Of a stretch of 14,938 bases of DNA, positions 6,565-12,940 are shown in pieces. How positions within the stretch are numbered: position 1 is the first letter of the stretch; the number at the start of each line of letters is the position of its first letter. The stretch comes from an uncultured Porphyromonas sp. (lineage in GTDB: Bacteria > Bacteroidota > Bacteroidia > Bacteroidales > Porphyromonadaceae), in contig URDQ01000051.1 in the NCBI GenBank assembly GCA_900546675.1, positions 1 through 14,938 on the forward strand, given 5' to 3'. The notes beneath the pieces were generated by a model. The model saw only the letters and a program-made list of their open reading frames with translations. It did no database searches and was not told the DNA's origin. The position numbers and the translations under genes were made by a program.

Positions 6565-7053
6565 ATGGCAATCAAGTATGCAGTCCAGAAAACACAAACT
6601 GGCAAAGACAAGACCGTCTATTATCACGCTCGTGCGCAGTACGACGGAGTCACCTCGATCGAGGACATCGCCCAGCTCGTAGAGCAGATCAGCGCTATCA
6701 GCGTGGGTGACGTACTCTCAGTCCTCAACACGCTCGGCAAGATCGTAGCCACCGAGTTAGCCAACGGGCGCATCGTAGACCTAGGCGACCTCGGGCGCAT
6801 ACGTCTCTCGCTGCGTGCCAAGGGCGTCGCAACCCCCGAGGAGGTCAAGCGCGAGACGATCCTCGCCACCCGTGCTATCTTCGTGCCAGGGACGGCACTT
6901 CGCAGAGAGCAGCAGGGACTACGCTTTGCATTTACCACAGCAGAGCCACAGCCCCGCAGTGCCGAGGACAAGCCCCACGACGAGCCAGCGCAACCCGAGA
7001 CCCCGCCCGCAGGTGGAGGCTCTAACGAGAATGAAGATCACCTCGGCGTCTAG
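6565..7053 (+). CDS. HU-related DNA-binding protein, Bacteroidales type
   Basis: A 162-residue protein. Residues 1-125 match the pattern of the HU-related (histone-like, putative) family of Bacteroidales: AIKYAVQKTQTGKD at the start, a helical part (SIEDIAQLVEQISAISVGDVLSVLNTLGKIVATELANG), then VDLGDLGRIRLSL at 71-83, corresponding to the HU region before the DNA-binding arms. The last 35 residues are an acidic Pro/Glu-rich tail. It probably binds and bends DNA; in phage genomes such genes often sit near lysis genes, and a role in packaging, chromatin or regulation is possible. Its codons are C-ending (ATC, GAC, CTC), unlike the capsid block. It has its own upstream control region (6438-6540). 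Confidence 0.82.
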   Translation: MAIKYAVQKTQTGKDKTVYYHARAQYDGVTSIEDIAQLVEQISAISVGDVLSVLNTLGKIVATELANGRIVDLGDLGRIRLSLRAKGVATPEEVKRETILATRAIFVPGTALRREQQGLRFAFTTAEPQPRSAEDKPHDEPAQPETPPAGGGSNENEDHLGV

Positions 7054-7087
7054 CCACGTGTAACCCGCTGTAACACCAGCAAGACGT

Positions 7088-7128
7088 GTAACCCTTTGTA
7101 GGGACGCTCGGTCCGAGCGTCCGTTGTA
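7088..7128. repeat. Palindrome element, copy 2
   Basis: GTAACCCTTTGTAG followed by a 21-base palindrome (7102-7122, arms GGACGCTCGG/CCGAGCGTCC) and GTTGTAG. It matches copy 1 except for single-base differences and faces copy 3 in opposite orientation. Confidence 0.9.
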
Positions 7129-7162
7129 GTACAAACTTGACGCAGTAACCTTTAACGGAGAC

Positions 7163-7201
7163 GGACGCTCAGACCGAGCGTCCCTACAGAGGGTTACACG
7201 T
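7163..7201. repeat. Palindrome element, copy 3, inverted
   Basis: The palindrome region (7163-7183) has one arm mismatch and is followed by CTACAGAGGGTTACACGTC, the complement of GACGTGTAACCC plus TGTAG of copy 2. Copies 2 and 3 therefore make a long imperfect inverted pair with arms of about 40 bases spanning 7083-7201, between the HU-like gene and the second fibre gene. A partial third motif, CGTCCGAGCGCCCCTACA, follows at 7198-7215. Confidence 0.85.
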
Positions 7202-7242
7202 CCGAGCGCCCCTACATCTTTCCTCTCTAAAGTCTAACGTCT

Positions 7243-8028
7243 ATGATCGAGTATAAGATACGTGTCACGTCACAAGAGGATCTCTCGAAAGAGGTCCAGA
7301 ACCTCGCTACTGGTCTTGCTCAAAAAGCCGACCTACAAGCGCTGACTAATGCTTTTACAGAGGTAAAGCGCGCCGTAGATGGCAAAGCAGCGACAACTGA
7401 TCTAAACAAGTATGTCACCAACATAATAGAGGTTGCCAACAAAATCCAAGCGCAACTGTGCGATATGAGCGTCTTCGGCGTATCGAGCAGTGGCTACGTA
7501 GATGTCAAAAAGCGAAACACCTGTCTTGACTATGGGCCAACCATACTCAACGGAGGTCAGTTCGCCCCGCCTGAGTACCAATCGTCACAGATACGCCTCA
7601 CGCTCCGCTCCGACCACGACGCGCTCAAGCGACAAGTAGACACGCTCAAAGCCCAGCTCGCCCAGCTCCAAGCCACGACAAAGATTACACCCATACTCGA
7701 CACCTCCCTACGGCGTGAGTACGACCCCGTCTCCAACAAGAGAGGCATAACCATTCACCCTGACTACGGAGACTGGATACTGACGAGCGACACTGCGGAG
7801 CTACACCTCTCCTTCGCAGGACTCAAAGCCGAGGTCGGGCGCTCTATCTACATACAGACTCGCAAGCGAGTCTACCTCCTTGCCAATGGGCACAGCTTCT
7901 ACGGCTTGCCTGGCTCCTCAACAAGCGAGAATCAGTGGCTATCGAACAACACGACCTACCGCTTCGTGCGTGCTGGCGCTACTGCGTGGTTCGTCACCGC
8001 CAGCTCTTCGCCCTATCCGTGGACGTAG
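7243..8028 (+). CDS. Second fibre-like phage protein
   Basis: A 261-residue protein beginning at ATG 7243. Residues 12-70 are helical with heptad character (LSKEVQNLATGLAQKADLQ). A short globular segment follows at 72-118, then a second coiled coil at 123-145 (DHDALKRQVDTLKAQLAQLQ). The C-terminal 115 residues are beta-rich and aromatic, with YDPVSNKRGITIHPDYGDW, RSIYIQTRKRVYLLANG and TTYRFVRAGATAWFVTA, as in receptor-facing tips. It is read as a fibre, short tail-fibre or baseplate-associated protein. Codons are C-ending and A/C-rich, like the HU-like gene and unlike the first fibre gene. No family was recognised by name. Confidence 0.55.
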   Translation: MIEYKIRVTSQEDLSKEVQNLATGLAQKADLQALTNAFTEVKRAVDGKAATTDLNKYVTNIIEVANKIQAQLCDMSVFGVSSSGYVDVKKRNTCLDYGPTILNGGQFAPPEYQSSQIRLTLRSDHDALKRQVDTLKAQLAQLQATTKITPILDTSLRREYDPVSNKRGITIHPDYGDWILTSDTAELHLSFAGLKAEVGRSIYIQTRKRVYLLANGHSFYGLPGSSTSENQWLSNNTTYRFVRAGATAWFVTASSSPYPWT

Positions 8029-8075
8029 TAGAGATTAGAGATTAGAGGTTAGACTTTAGAAGTTAGAGGTTAGAG
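8027..8075. repeat. Heptad array, six to seven RTTAGAR units
   Basis: Units AGTAGAG, ATTAGAG, ATTAGAG, GTTAGAC, TTTAGAA, GTTAGAG, GTTAGAG run from the stop codon of the second fibre gene to the GTG start codon of the endolysin gene; the final G of the last unit is the first base of that start codon. The whole intergenic gap is made of repeat units. Confidence 0.9.
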
Positions 8076-8650
8076 TGGCAAAGATTGAGATATTAGCACC
8101 GTATATAAAGAAGTGGGAGGGTGGCTTTGTGAATGACCCCGCAGATCGTGGCGGTGCGACGAATAAGGGGGTGACGCTGTCGACCTATACGCAGTACTGC
8201 AAGCGTAAGGGCTATCCACGCCCGACGGTGGATAGATTGCGGCGACTGACGGACGCTGAGTGGCTGGATATACTGAAGAGTATGTACTGGGATCGCTGGC
8301 AGGCTGACCGCATCGAGTCTCAGTGCGTGGCAAATATCCTTGTGGACTGGGTGTGGGGTAGTGGTGCGTATGGTATAACGATCCCTCAGCGACTGCTCGG
8401 TGTGCGGTGCGATGGCGTGGTGGGTGATGTGACGCTTGGCGCGCTGAATAGTCGTGGTAGCGCATTCTTCGAGCGCCTGTATGCAGCTCGAGTGCAGTAC
8501 CTACACGACATAACTAATAGTAGTGTGCGCCGCTATGAGGCTCGGCTGGGTCGCAAGGCTACGGAGCGTGAGCTACTGCGCTACACGAACAAACGCTTCC
8601 TAAAGGGCTGGCTGAATAGGCTAGAGGATATAAGACGGCTGGGTTGTTAG
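8075..8650 (+). CDS. Phage endolysin, GH108 type with peptidoglycan-binding domain
   Basis: A 191-residue protein starting at GTG (8075). Near the N-terminus it has KWEGGFVNDPADRGGATNKGVT; this is the signature of glycoside hydrolase family 108 muramidases, with Glu15 as the expected catalytic acid and the DRGGATNKG segment at 24-32. The catalytic domain continues through about residue 90 (WLDILKSMYWDRWQAD). The second part carries the family's usual C-terminal domain (LLGVRCDGVVGDVTLGALN, about 109-127), which resembles a peptidoglycan-binding module. It would cut peptidoglycan glycan strands to release virions. No signal peptide is present, so export needs a holin, possibly the protein at 5907-6281. 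Length fits the family. Confidence 0.88.
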   Translation: MAKIEILAPYIKKWEGGFVNDPADRGGATNKGVTLSTYTQYCKRKGYPRPTVDRLRRLTDAEWLDILKSMYWDRWQADRIESQCVANILVDWVWGSGAYGITIPQRLLGVRCDGVVGDVTLGALNSRGSAFFERLYAARVQYLHDITNSSVRRYEARLGRKATERELLRYTNKRFLKGWLNRLEDIRRLGC

Positions 8651-8681
8651 CTGTTGGCTATTGGCTATTGGCTGTTAGCTG
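8647..8681. repeat. Heptad array, five TTRGCTN units
   Basis: TTAGCTG, TTGGCTA, TTGGCTA, TTGGCTG, TTAGCTG: exactly 35 bases, with the endolysin stop codon inside the first unit. The gap after it, up to the convergent antitoxin gene, holds the short inverted repeat CGTGAAGTCACG at about 8694. Confidence 0.9.
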
Positions 8682-8737
8682 AGGGCATTTTCGTGAAGTC
8701 ACGCAAATGGTTCGGAGGTGTTCGTTTTAGCTAGAGG

Positions 8738-9109
8738 TTATGCATAGGCAGGTGTGGCGCACTCCAGTAGTATCTCCGCCGAGAGACCTAACACCTGACA
8801 GATGCGTCCCGCTAGCGATAGTGAAGGCTCGCTCTTGTCATTGACGAAGTCGCTGACCCGAGAAGGCGAAACGCCTAGCTCACGGGCTAGCTCAGCCTGA
8901 GACTTGCCCTGCTCTTTGAGTGCATAGCGGATTAGCTCTCCGAGCGTGAGTGTGTCTAATGGGTAGTGCTCCTCTTCGTAAGAGGCGACTACATCGCTCA
9001 TAATGGCCAGCTCCTGCTCTTCGGAGGTGGTAATCGTCTCACTCTCTAGACGTGGCAGTAAATCCTCGATACGTGCTAGCGCATATTTGTATTGACCTTC
9101 TGTGTACAT
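8738..9109 (-). CDS. higA: HigA-type antitoxin and transcription regulator
   Basis: A 123-residue protein. Residues 1-50 match the N-terminal part of the longer HigA family (YKYALARIEDLLPRLESE and EELAIMSDVVASYEEEHYP pattern). Residues 54-115 form a Cro/C1-type helix-turn-helix: KSQAELARELGVSPSRVSDFVNDKSEPSLSLAGRICQVLGL, split across helices 2 and 3. It should neutralise the neighbouring toxin and repress the shared promoter. It starts 12 bases after the toxin stop on the same strand; the toxin-first order is typical of higBA. It lies between the lysis genes and the integrase, where it could stabilise the prophage or act in host defence. Confidence 0.82.
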   Translation of the reverse strand: MYTEGQYKYALARIEDLLPRLESETITTSEEQELAIMSDVVASYEEEHYPLDTLTLGELIRYALKEQGKSQAELARELGVSPSRVSDFVNDKSEPSLSLAGRICQVLGLSAEILLECATPAYA

Positions 9110-9121
9110 ATCTCAAAGCTG

Positions 9122-9415
9122 TTAGATGGTTAGACAGTCCACCTTGTCGTACTCTTTGTGAGTCCCGACAAAGCGCACATAGACACATTGATGGGCGAAC
9201 TGCACGACTACAACAAGGCGATACTTATTGCCTCCGATATTAAAGACGTACCTCTGCTTGCCGATGGCATCGACCGAGGCAAAGTCTCTCTTGACGTCCA
9301 TAGCGTTGCGCCACTCGGCACGCTTGACCACTGCGACCCAGTAGAGCAAAGCCATCTTGCTCCTTGGCTCTCGCTCGTAATACTCCCTAATCTGTCTCGT
9401 GCTGATAATCCTCAT
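9122..9415 (-). CDS. higB: HigB-type toxin, RelE-like mRNA interferase
   Basis: The ATG at 9415 gives 97 residues and fits HigB family length; a longer frame starting from TTG at 9445 would run through the promoter box and is rejected. The sequence MRIISTRQIREYYE, then AEWRNAMDVKRDFASVDAIG, then YVFNIGGNKYRLVVVVQF and YVRFVGTHKEYDKVD follows the layout of the HigB-type family: N-terminal helices, a central basic patch and a beta core with the His-Lys-x-Tyr-Asp stretch at 87-90 near the C-terminus. Expected activity is ribosome-dependent mRNA cleavage, held off by the adjacent antitoxin. It is the first gene of the pair. Confidence 0.82.
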   Translation of the reverse strand: MRIISTRQIREYYEREPRSKMALLYWVAVVKRAEWRNAMDVKRDFASVDAIGKQRYVFNIGGNKYRLVVVVQFAHQCVYVRFVGTHKEYDKVDCLTI

Positions 9416-9434
9416 ACTTCGCCGATCTTCACCG

Positions 9435-9442
9435 CAAAGGTA
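9435..9442 (-). promoter_or_regulatory. Probable promoter -7 box for the toxin-antitoxin pair
   Basis: On the minus strand TACCTTTG matches TAnnTTTG exactly and lies 19 bases before the toxin ATG. A good TTTG -33 box at the usual distance is not evident. The short leader fits an autoregulated toxin-antitoxin promoter. Confidence 0.65.
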
Positions 9443-9498
9443 CAAATAAATTCGTAATGGCGGTATGATTTCTATTTGTTTGTCCTGCGATTCGGTTT

Positions 9499-10938
9499 TT
9501 ATTGCTTGTCTATGCTTTGAAAGACATAGTCTAAGACCTTGCGGTTCGCTTCGTCAGCTTTGTATGGATTGCGCTTGACGTAGATAGCCGTCACGCCCGT
9601 GGGTGTGCGCCCTTGCGCCATATCGATGACGGGGTCGGGTACATCTAGCTCGGCAGCTATCGTAGCCCACGTGTGTCTGGCGTAGTAGGTGGTCAGGTGT
9701 GGCAGTATGCAGCGTAGCCCTTTGTTGAGGTGTCCTGGCACGGACTCTATCTGTGCATAGACTTCCCTGAGGTTGAGTAGGTTCTCGCCACTACCTTTGT
9801 GTCGCTCTATGATTTCCAAAGCTTCGGGAGGTATGGCGAGCGATATGGGTACGTCTGTCTTTTGTCGTAGGGTCTCAATGCGCCCGCCACGTATGTCGGA
9901 CTTCTTCATGAGGACTAGGTCTCTGACGTTCATACCGCAGAGGCATAGCGAGAGGATGAATATATCCTTTGCTCTAGCATCTCTCTCTCCTGTCGGTTGG
10001 TAGGTTAGTACCGCTTTTAGCTCTTCTGCTGTCAAAGCTCTGTGCTGTGTGGGCTGCGTGCGTATCTTGAATCGCCTGAAGGGGTACTGGTCTATAGACA
10101 TCAGCTCCATATCGATGGCGTAGTTGATGACTGTGCGAATGTTTCTGAGGTAGACGGCAAGACCATTGAGTGACATACCTTCGGAGAGGCAGTAATTCTC
10201 AAAGGCTCTGAGCCAGCGGACGGTTACTTCGCTGAGCAATACGCCATGGTCGTAGTCCTCGACTTTCGTCTGTGCCGAGCGTATGCTCTCAACATACTTA
10301 AACCCTGATATGGGCTTGCGCTCTTCGATGAATCGCTCCATAACGCCTACGAGGGTGGGGGCTTCGCTTTGCTCTAGCTCTGCTGTCGGGTCTACATCGC
10401 CTGACAATACACTGTCTACATAGCTCTTGAGGTCGCTAGGCTTGGCGAACGTCTGCATATCTCCACTGTCTGTGAGCATATCCAGTAGTGCCTGCGCTCT
10501 CTGACGATAACCCTCGATGAGGTTGTTGAGCATACGCCTATTGCGTGTCGTCACGACAACGCCATCGGCAAAGTACTCCTCTCGTATAGATATGGGCAGC
10601 GTGTAGTATAGTGCGGAGCCACGGTATCGGTAGCGTAACTTAATGGGATAAGTCCCGTCTTGCTTGGCTCTGCGCTTATCCATAACTACTGATACTTGCA
10701 TAATGCTTGGTATTGCGAGTGAGTTTTCTCCAGTGGTGCGTAGCGATGTAACGCTCGGTCTTGTGGGAGAGTTTCCCCGTTGCGACGTAGCGCTCGGTCT
10801 TGCGGGGGAGTTCTTCCCAGCGGGCTGTAGTTTGCGTTGCACCATTTGCAACGATTCTGTCCTCTTGTGTCCTTTCGATGCCTCATTTAGGGGCGTTTGT
10901 TGCAAATTCGTTGCAAATGGTAGGCTTGACTTTTTCAT
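9499..10938 (-). CDS. int: Phage tyrosine recombinase (integrase) with N-terminal extension
   Basis: 479 residues from ATG 10938. Residues 80-125 (MQVSVVMDKRRAKQDGTYPIK onward, then YTLPISIREEYF) form the Bacteroidota-type arm-DNA-binding domain; 195-280 is the core-binding domain; 300-470 is the catalytic domain. Catalytic candidates are Arg339 (GMNVRDLVL), Lys360 (RQKTDVP), Arg421 (YYARHTWAT) and nucleophile Tyr453 (TAIYVKR). The usual His of HxxR is Tyr418, and the later Gly-His is Gly-Arg (443-444). The first 79 residues are an unusual Ser/Pro/Arg-rich extension with imperfect repeats (NSPARPSATSQR, NSPTRPSVTSLR, then NSLAIPS); Met80 is an alternative start. It lies beside a tRNA gene, so it should recombine phage DNA with that gene. 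Confidence 0.9.
   Translation of the reverse strand: MKKSSLPFATNLQQTPLNEASKGHKRTESLQMVQRKLQPAGKNSPARPSATSQRGNSPTRPSVTSLRTTGENSLAIPSIMQVSVVMDKRRAKQDGTYPIKLRYRYRGSALYYTLPISIREEYFADGVVVTTRNRRMLNNLIEGYRQRAQALLDMLTDSGDMQTFAKPSDLKSYVDSVLSGDVDPTAELEQSEAPTLVGVMERFIEERKPISGFKYVESIRSAQTKVEDYDHGVLLSEVTVRWLRAFENYCLSEGMSLNGLAVYLRNIRTVINYAIDMELMSIDQYPFRRFKIRTQPTQHRALTAEELKAVLTYQPTGERDARAKDIFILSLCLCGMNVRDLVLMKKSDIRGGRIETLRQKTDVPISLAIPPEALEIIERHKGSGENLLNLREVYAQIESVPGHLNKGLRCILPHLTTYYARHTWATIAAELDVPDPVIDMAQGRTPTGVTAIYVKRNPYKADEANRKVLDYVFQSIDKQ
10841..10921. promoter_or_regulatory. GTTGCAAAT sites, candidate integrase arm-type binding sites
   Basis: A perfect 14-base inverted pair lies at 10841-10854 and 10908-10921 (right copy TCGTTGCAAATGGT). 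A further direct copy of the 9-base core GTTGCAAAT is at 10899-10907, exactly 11 bases from the copy at 10910-10918, about one helical turn. The sites lie about 90-170 bases from the tRNA end, within the coding DNA of the integrase N-terminal extension. Repeated short sites near an attachment site fit arm-type sites; autoregulatory operators are an alternative. Confidence 0.45.
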
Positions 10939-10949
10939 ACGACGATATA

Positions 10950-10992
10950 GATATATAGCGAGTTAGTTATTCTTTCTAATCCGCTATATATC
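10950..10992. repeat. Perfect 11-base dyad between integrase and tRNA
   Basis: GATATATAGCG (10950-10960) and CGCTATATATC (10982-10992) are perfect inverse complements around a 21-base centre, which itself holds TTAG and CTAA as an inner pair. It occupies the gap between the integrase start (10938) and the tRNA 3' end (11010), where integrase or excision factor sites and the int promoter would be expected. It is not followed by a strong T run in either direction, so a simple terminator is less likely. Confidence 0.75.
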
Positions 10993-11009
10993 AGTCTATT
11001 CCGCCGCTG

Positions 11010-11083
11010 TGGTCCCACTTGGGCTTGAACCAAGGACTCCCTGATTATGAGTCAGGTGCTCTAACCGACTGAGCTATAGGACC
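11010..11083 (-). tRNA. tRNA with anticodon CAT (Met elongator or Ile2)
   Basis: The minus strand folds as a tRNA. The acceptor stem is GGTCCTA with TGGGACC (one G-U pair), the D arm GCTC/GAGC, the anticodon arm CCTGA, loop CTCATAA, TCAGG, the variable loop GAGTC, and the T arm CTTGG, loop TTCAAGC, CCAAG. The discriminator is A. CCA is not encoded. The CAT anticodon means elongator Met, or Ile if the C is lysidine-modified; the non-formyl type is favoured by the T-loop and A1-free pairing, but the two cannot be separated here. Its 3' end faces the integrase gene, so it is the likely phage attachment target. Confidence 0.93.
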
Positions 11084-11193
11084 CGAGATCTTGCCTCTGA
11101 GGCGTGTCTCTTTGTAGGCTCTGAGGAGCCTCGTTGCAGAGCTATTGGGCGATAATCTTAGTCGTAGGAAGTGCCGTTCGCTCTGTCGTGGTG

Positions 11194-11201
11194 CAAAGGT
11201 A
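11194..11201 (-). promoter_or_regulatory. Probable promoter -7 box for the tRNA
   Basis: On the minus strand TACCTTTG matches TAnnTTTG and lies about 110 bases before the tRNA 5' end. The gap of 11084-11193 holds no gene; a short hairpin (AGGCTC/GAGCCT, about 11117-11130) is the only structure noted. The upstream A/T-rich run TTTTTTC may serve the -33 region. Confidence 0.5.
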
Positions 11202-11291
11202 ATGCTTTTTTCTGATATAAGAGCCTTTCCACAGAAAAAAACTCACTGAGAGTGGGTATGGCGGGGACTATCTCAGGTGAAGCAAAATAGG

Positions 11292-11299
11292 TACCTTTG
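11292..11299 (+). promoter_or_regulatory. Probable promoter -7 box for the dipeptidase gene
   Basis: TACCTTTG matches TAnnTTTG exactly and lies 33 bases before the ATG at 11333. It is divergent from the tRNA promoter, with about 90 bases between the two boxes. Confidence 0.65.
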
Positions 11300-11332
11300 T
11301 CTCTACGAGATTTACATCAAGACACAAGTACT

Positions 11333-12775
11333 ATGAATAAGAAGATTTCTAATCTACCCTCTGAGTGCACGACCATCATCGTCGGCAGTCAGATGAGTGC
11401 TGATGGATCACGCATCGTAGCGCGCTCAGAAGACTGGGACGCTATGTTTGCCAAGAACCTTACCATCTATCGTCCAGGTGAGCCTGGGTCGGTCGATCCT
11501 ATGCGCTTTGACGCATTCGATAGCCCCTTCGCTTGCGATCTGCCTGGCGATGCGCAGAGCTACTCGGCTCTGCCTCCCTATCATTTGAAAGGGCACTGGG
11601 GGAGTGCGGGCTTCAACGAGTCGGGTGTCGGCATGAGTGCTACGGAGTCGATCTTCAGCAGTGACGCTGCGCTGGCTGTCGATCCACTTGTGGAGGATGG
11701 TGTGGCTGAGAACTCAGTCTTCAACATCGTCCTTCCCTACATCCACACGGCTCGTGAGGGCGTGGAGCGTCTCGGCAAGCTTATCGAGGAGTATGGTGTC
11801 AGCGAGGGCTTTGGCATCGGCTTCGTCGATAGCGATGAGATATGGTATCTAGAGACCGCCTCGGGGCATCGCTGGCTCGCTTGTCGTATTCCTGAGGCGC
11901 AATACTTCGTCACGGGCAATCAGAGCCGCTTCCGCCAGTATGATCCCAAGGACAAGGAGCACTTTATGGCATCCAGCGACCTCGTTGAGTTTGCCCAGGA
12001 GCATGGACTCTATGATCCGAAGGAGGGTGCCTTTGACTTTCACAAAGCTTATATCCGTGACGTGGAGCTAGACACTACGTACAACTATCCACGCGTCTGG
12101 GGTCTCCAGCAGATGTTTACCCCTCAGATGAAACAAGATGTGGCTGTCAACGACTTCCCTGTCTATGCTAAGGCTGAGAAGCCGATCACGATGGAGGCTA
12201 TGCGTCACGCTTTCCGCTTCCACTACGATGGTACGGAGCATGATCCCTACCTCCACAGCAATCCGCACGAGGTGTATCGTCCTGTCTCTATCTTCCGTAC
12301 TACGCAGACGCACATCTTACAGGTGCAGCCTAAGCTCCCTGTAGCTGTCGGGCGAATCAACCACGTTTGCCTCGGTATGGCTGATCTAGGTCTCTTCGTG
12401 CCGCTCTTCCAGGGTGTGACCTCCTATCCAGAGCCTTATACAAAGGGTGGGGGAGAGTCTTCACAGGAGTCGGCCTACTGGACCTTCCGCAAGGTGCAGG
12501 TACTCGGTATGACCAACTATAACAAGTATGCTCCGCTGATCAAGGCTCGTTACCACGCCTTCGAGCTGGAGTGCGATGAGCGCATTGAGGAGATACAGCG
12601 TCGCTACTGTCATATGCTAGACAAGGGTATGACGTATGCTGCTCAGGATATGCTACAAGAAGCTTCGGACACTATCTTGTGGCGTGCACTCGATGTGGCC
12701 GATGCGCTGATTGAGGAGCTCTTTACGCAGATGACACGCGATATACAGGCTGAGTACCTCTTTCACGGAGCTTAG
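11333..12775 (+). CDS. C69-family dipeptidase (PepD-like)
   Basis: 480 residues from ATG 11333; an in-frame TTG at 11297 overlaps the promoter box and is rejected. The protein opens MNKKISNLPSE then CTTIIVGSQMSADGSRIVARSEDW. This is the start pattern of C69 Ntn-hydrolases, where a short propeptide is removed and the exposed Cys (here Cys12) becomes the nucleophile. Further family-like parts are GHWGSAGFNESGVGMSATES, EGFGIGFVDSDEIWYLETASGHRW and VTGNQSRF. No signal peptide or membrane segment is seen, so it should act in the cytoplasm, releasing amino acids from dipeptides, a reasonable role in a peptide-fermenting Bacteroidales. It is a single-gene unit, with its own promoter and a strong terminator. 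Confidence 0.87.
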   Translation: MNKKISNLPSECTTIIVGSQMSADGSRIVARSEDWDAMFAKNLTIYRPGEPGSVDPMRFDAFDSPFACDLPGDAQSYSALPPYHLKGHWGSAGFNESGVGMSATESIFSSDAALAVDPLVEDGVAENSVFNIVLPYIHTAREGVERLGKLIEEYGVSEGFGIGFVDSDEIWYLETASGHRWLACRIPEAQYFVTGNQSRFRQYDPKDKEHFMASSDLVEFAQEHGLYDPKEGAFDFHKAYIRDVELDTTYNYPRVWGLQQMFTPQMKQDVAVNDFPVYAKAEKPITMEAMRHAFRFHYDGTEHDPYLHSNPHEVYRPVSIFRTTQTHILQVQPKLPVAVGRINHVCLGMADLGLFVPLFQGVTSYPEPYTKGGGESSQESAYWTFRKVQVLGMTNYNKYAPLIKARYHAFELECDERIEEIQRRYCHMLDKGMTYAAQDMLQEASDTILWRALDVADALIEELFTQMTRDIQAEYLFHGA

Positions 12776-12802
12776 CCGATAGAGTATATTTACATAGAAG
12801 AA

Positions 12803-12840
12803 AGGAGACCGCTCACCATTGGAGAGTGGTCTCCTTTTTT
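12803..12840 (+). terminator. Rho-independent terminator after the dipeptidase gene
   Basis: AGGAGACCGCTC pairs with GAGTGGTCTCCT over 12 positions (one G-U) around a 9-base loop and is followed by five further T residues. Strong, and correctly placed 27 bases after the stop codon. Confidence 0.92.
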
Positions 12841-12875
12841 CTAACCTCCAATCCATTGTAACGCTCTCCTTTTTG

Positions 12876-12883
12876 TATCTTTG
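12876..12883 (+). promoter_or_regulatory. Probable promoter for the LysE-type exporter gene
   Basis: TATCTTTG matches TAnnTTTG exactly, and ATTG at 12855-12858 could be the -33 element with 17 bases between. The leader to the ATG at 12941 is about 50 bases. Confidence 0.7.
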
Positions 12884-12940
12884 CACGAGAGTAAGGTAGG
12901 AGAGGGTCTGTGGAGCTTCTCCTTCTGATTCTATAGATAC

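Noticed and set aside
4604..8028. Diversity-generating retroelement targeting a fibre gene
   Set aside because: No reverse transcriptase or template/variable repeat pair was seen in the window.
121..8681. Heptad arrays as CRISPR arrays
   Set aside because: Units are only 7 bases, contiguous, without spacers, and no cas genes are present.
10686..10886. Small alternative-frame protein inside the integrase N-terminal region
   Set aside because: It lacks protein-like features and its repeats are the shifted reading of the same DNA repeats that encode the integrase extension.
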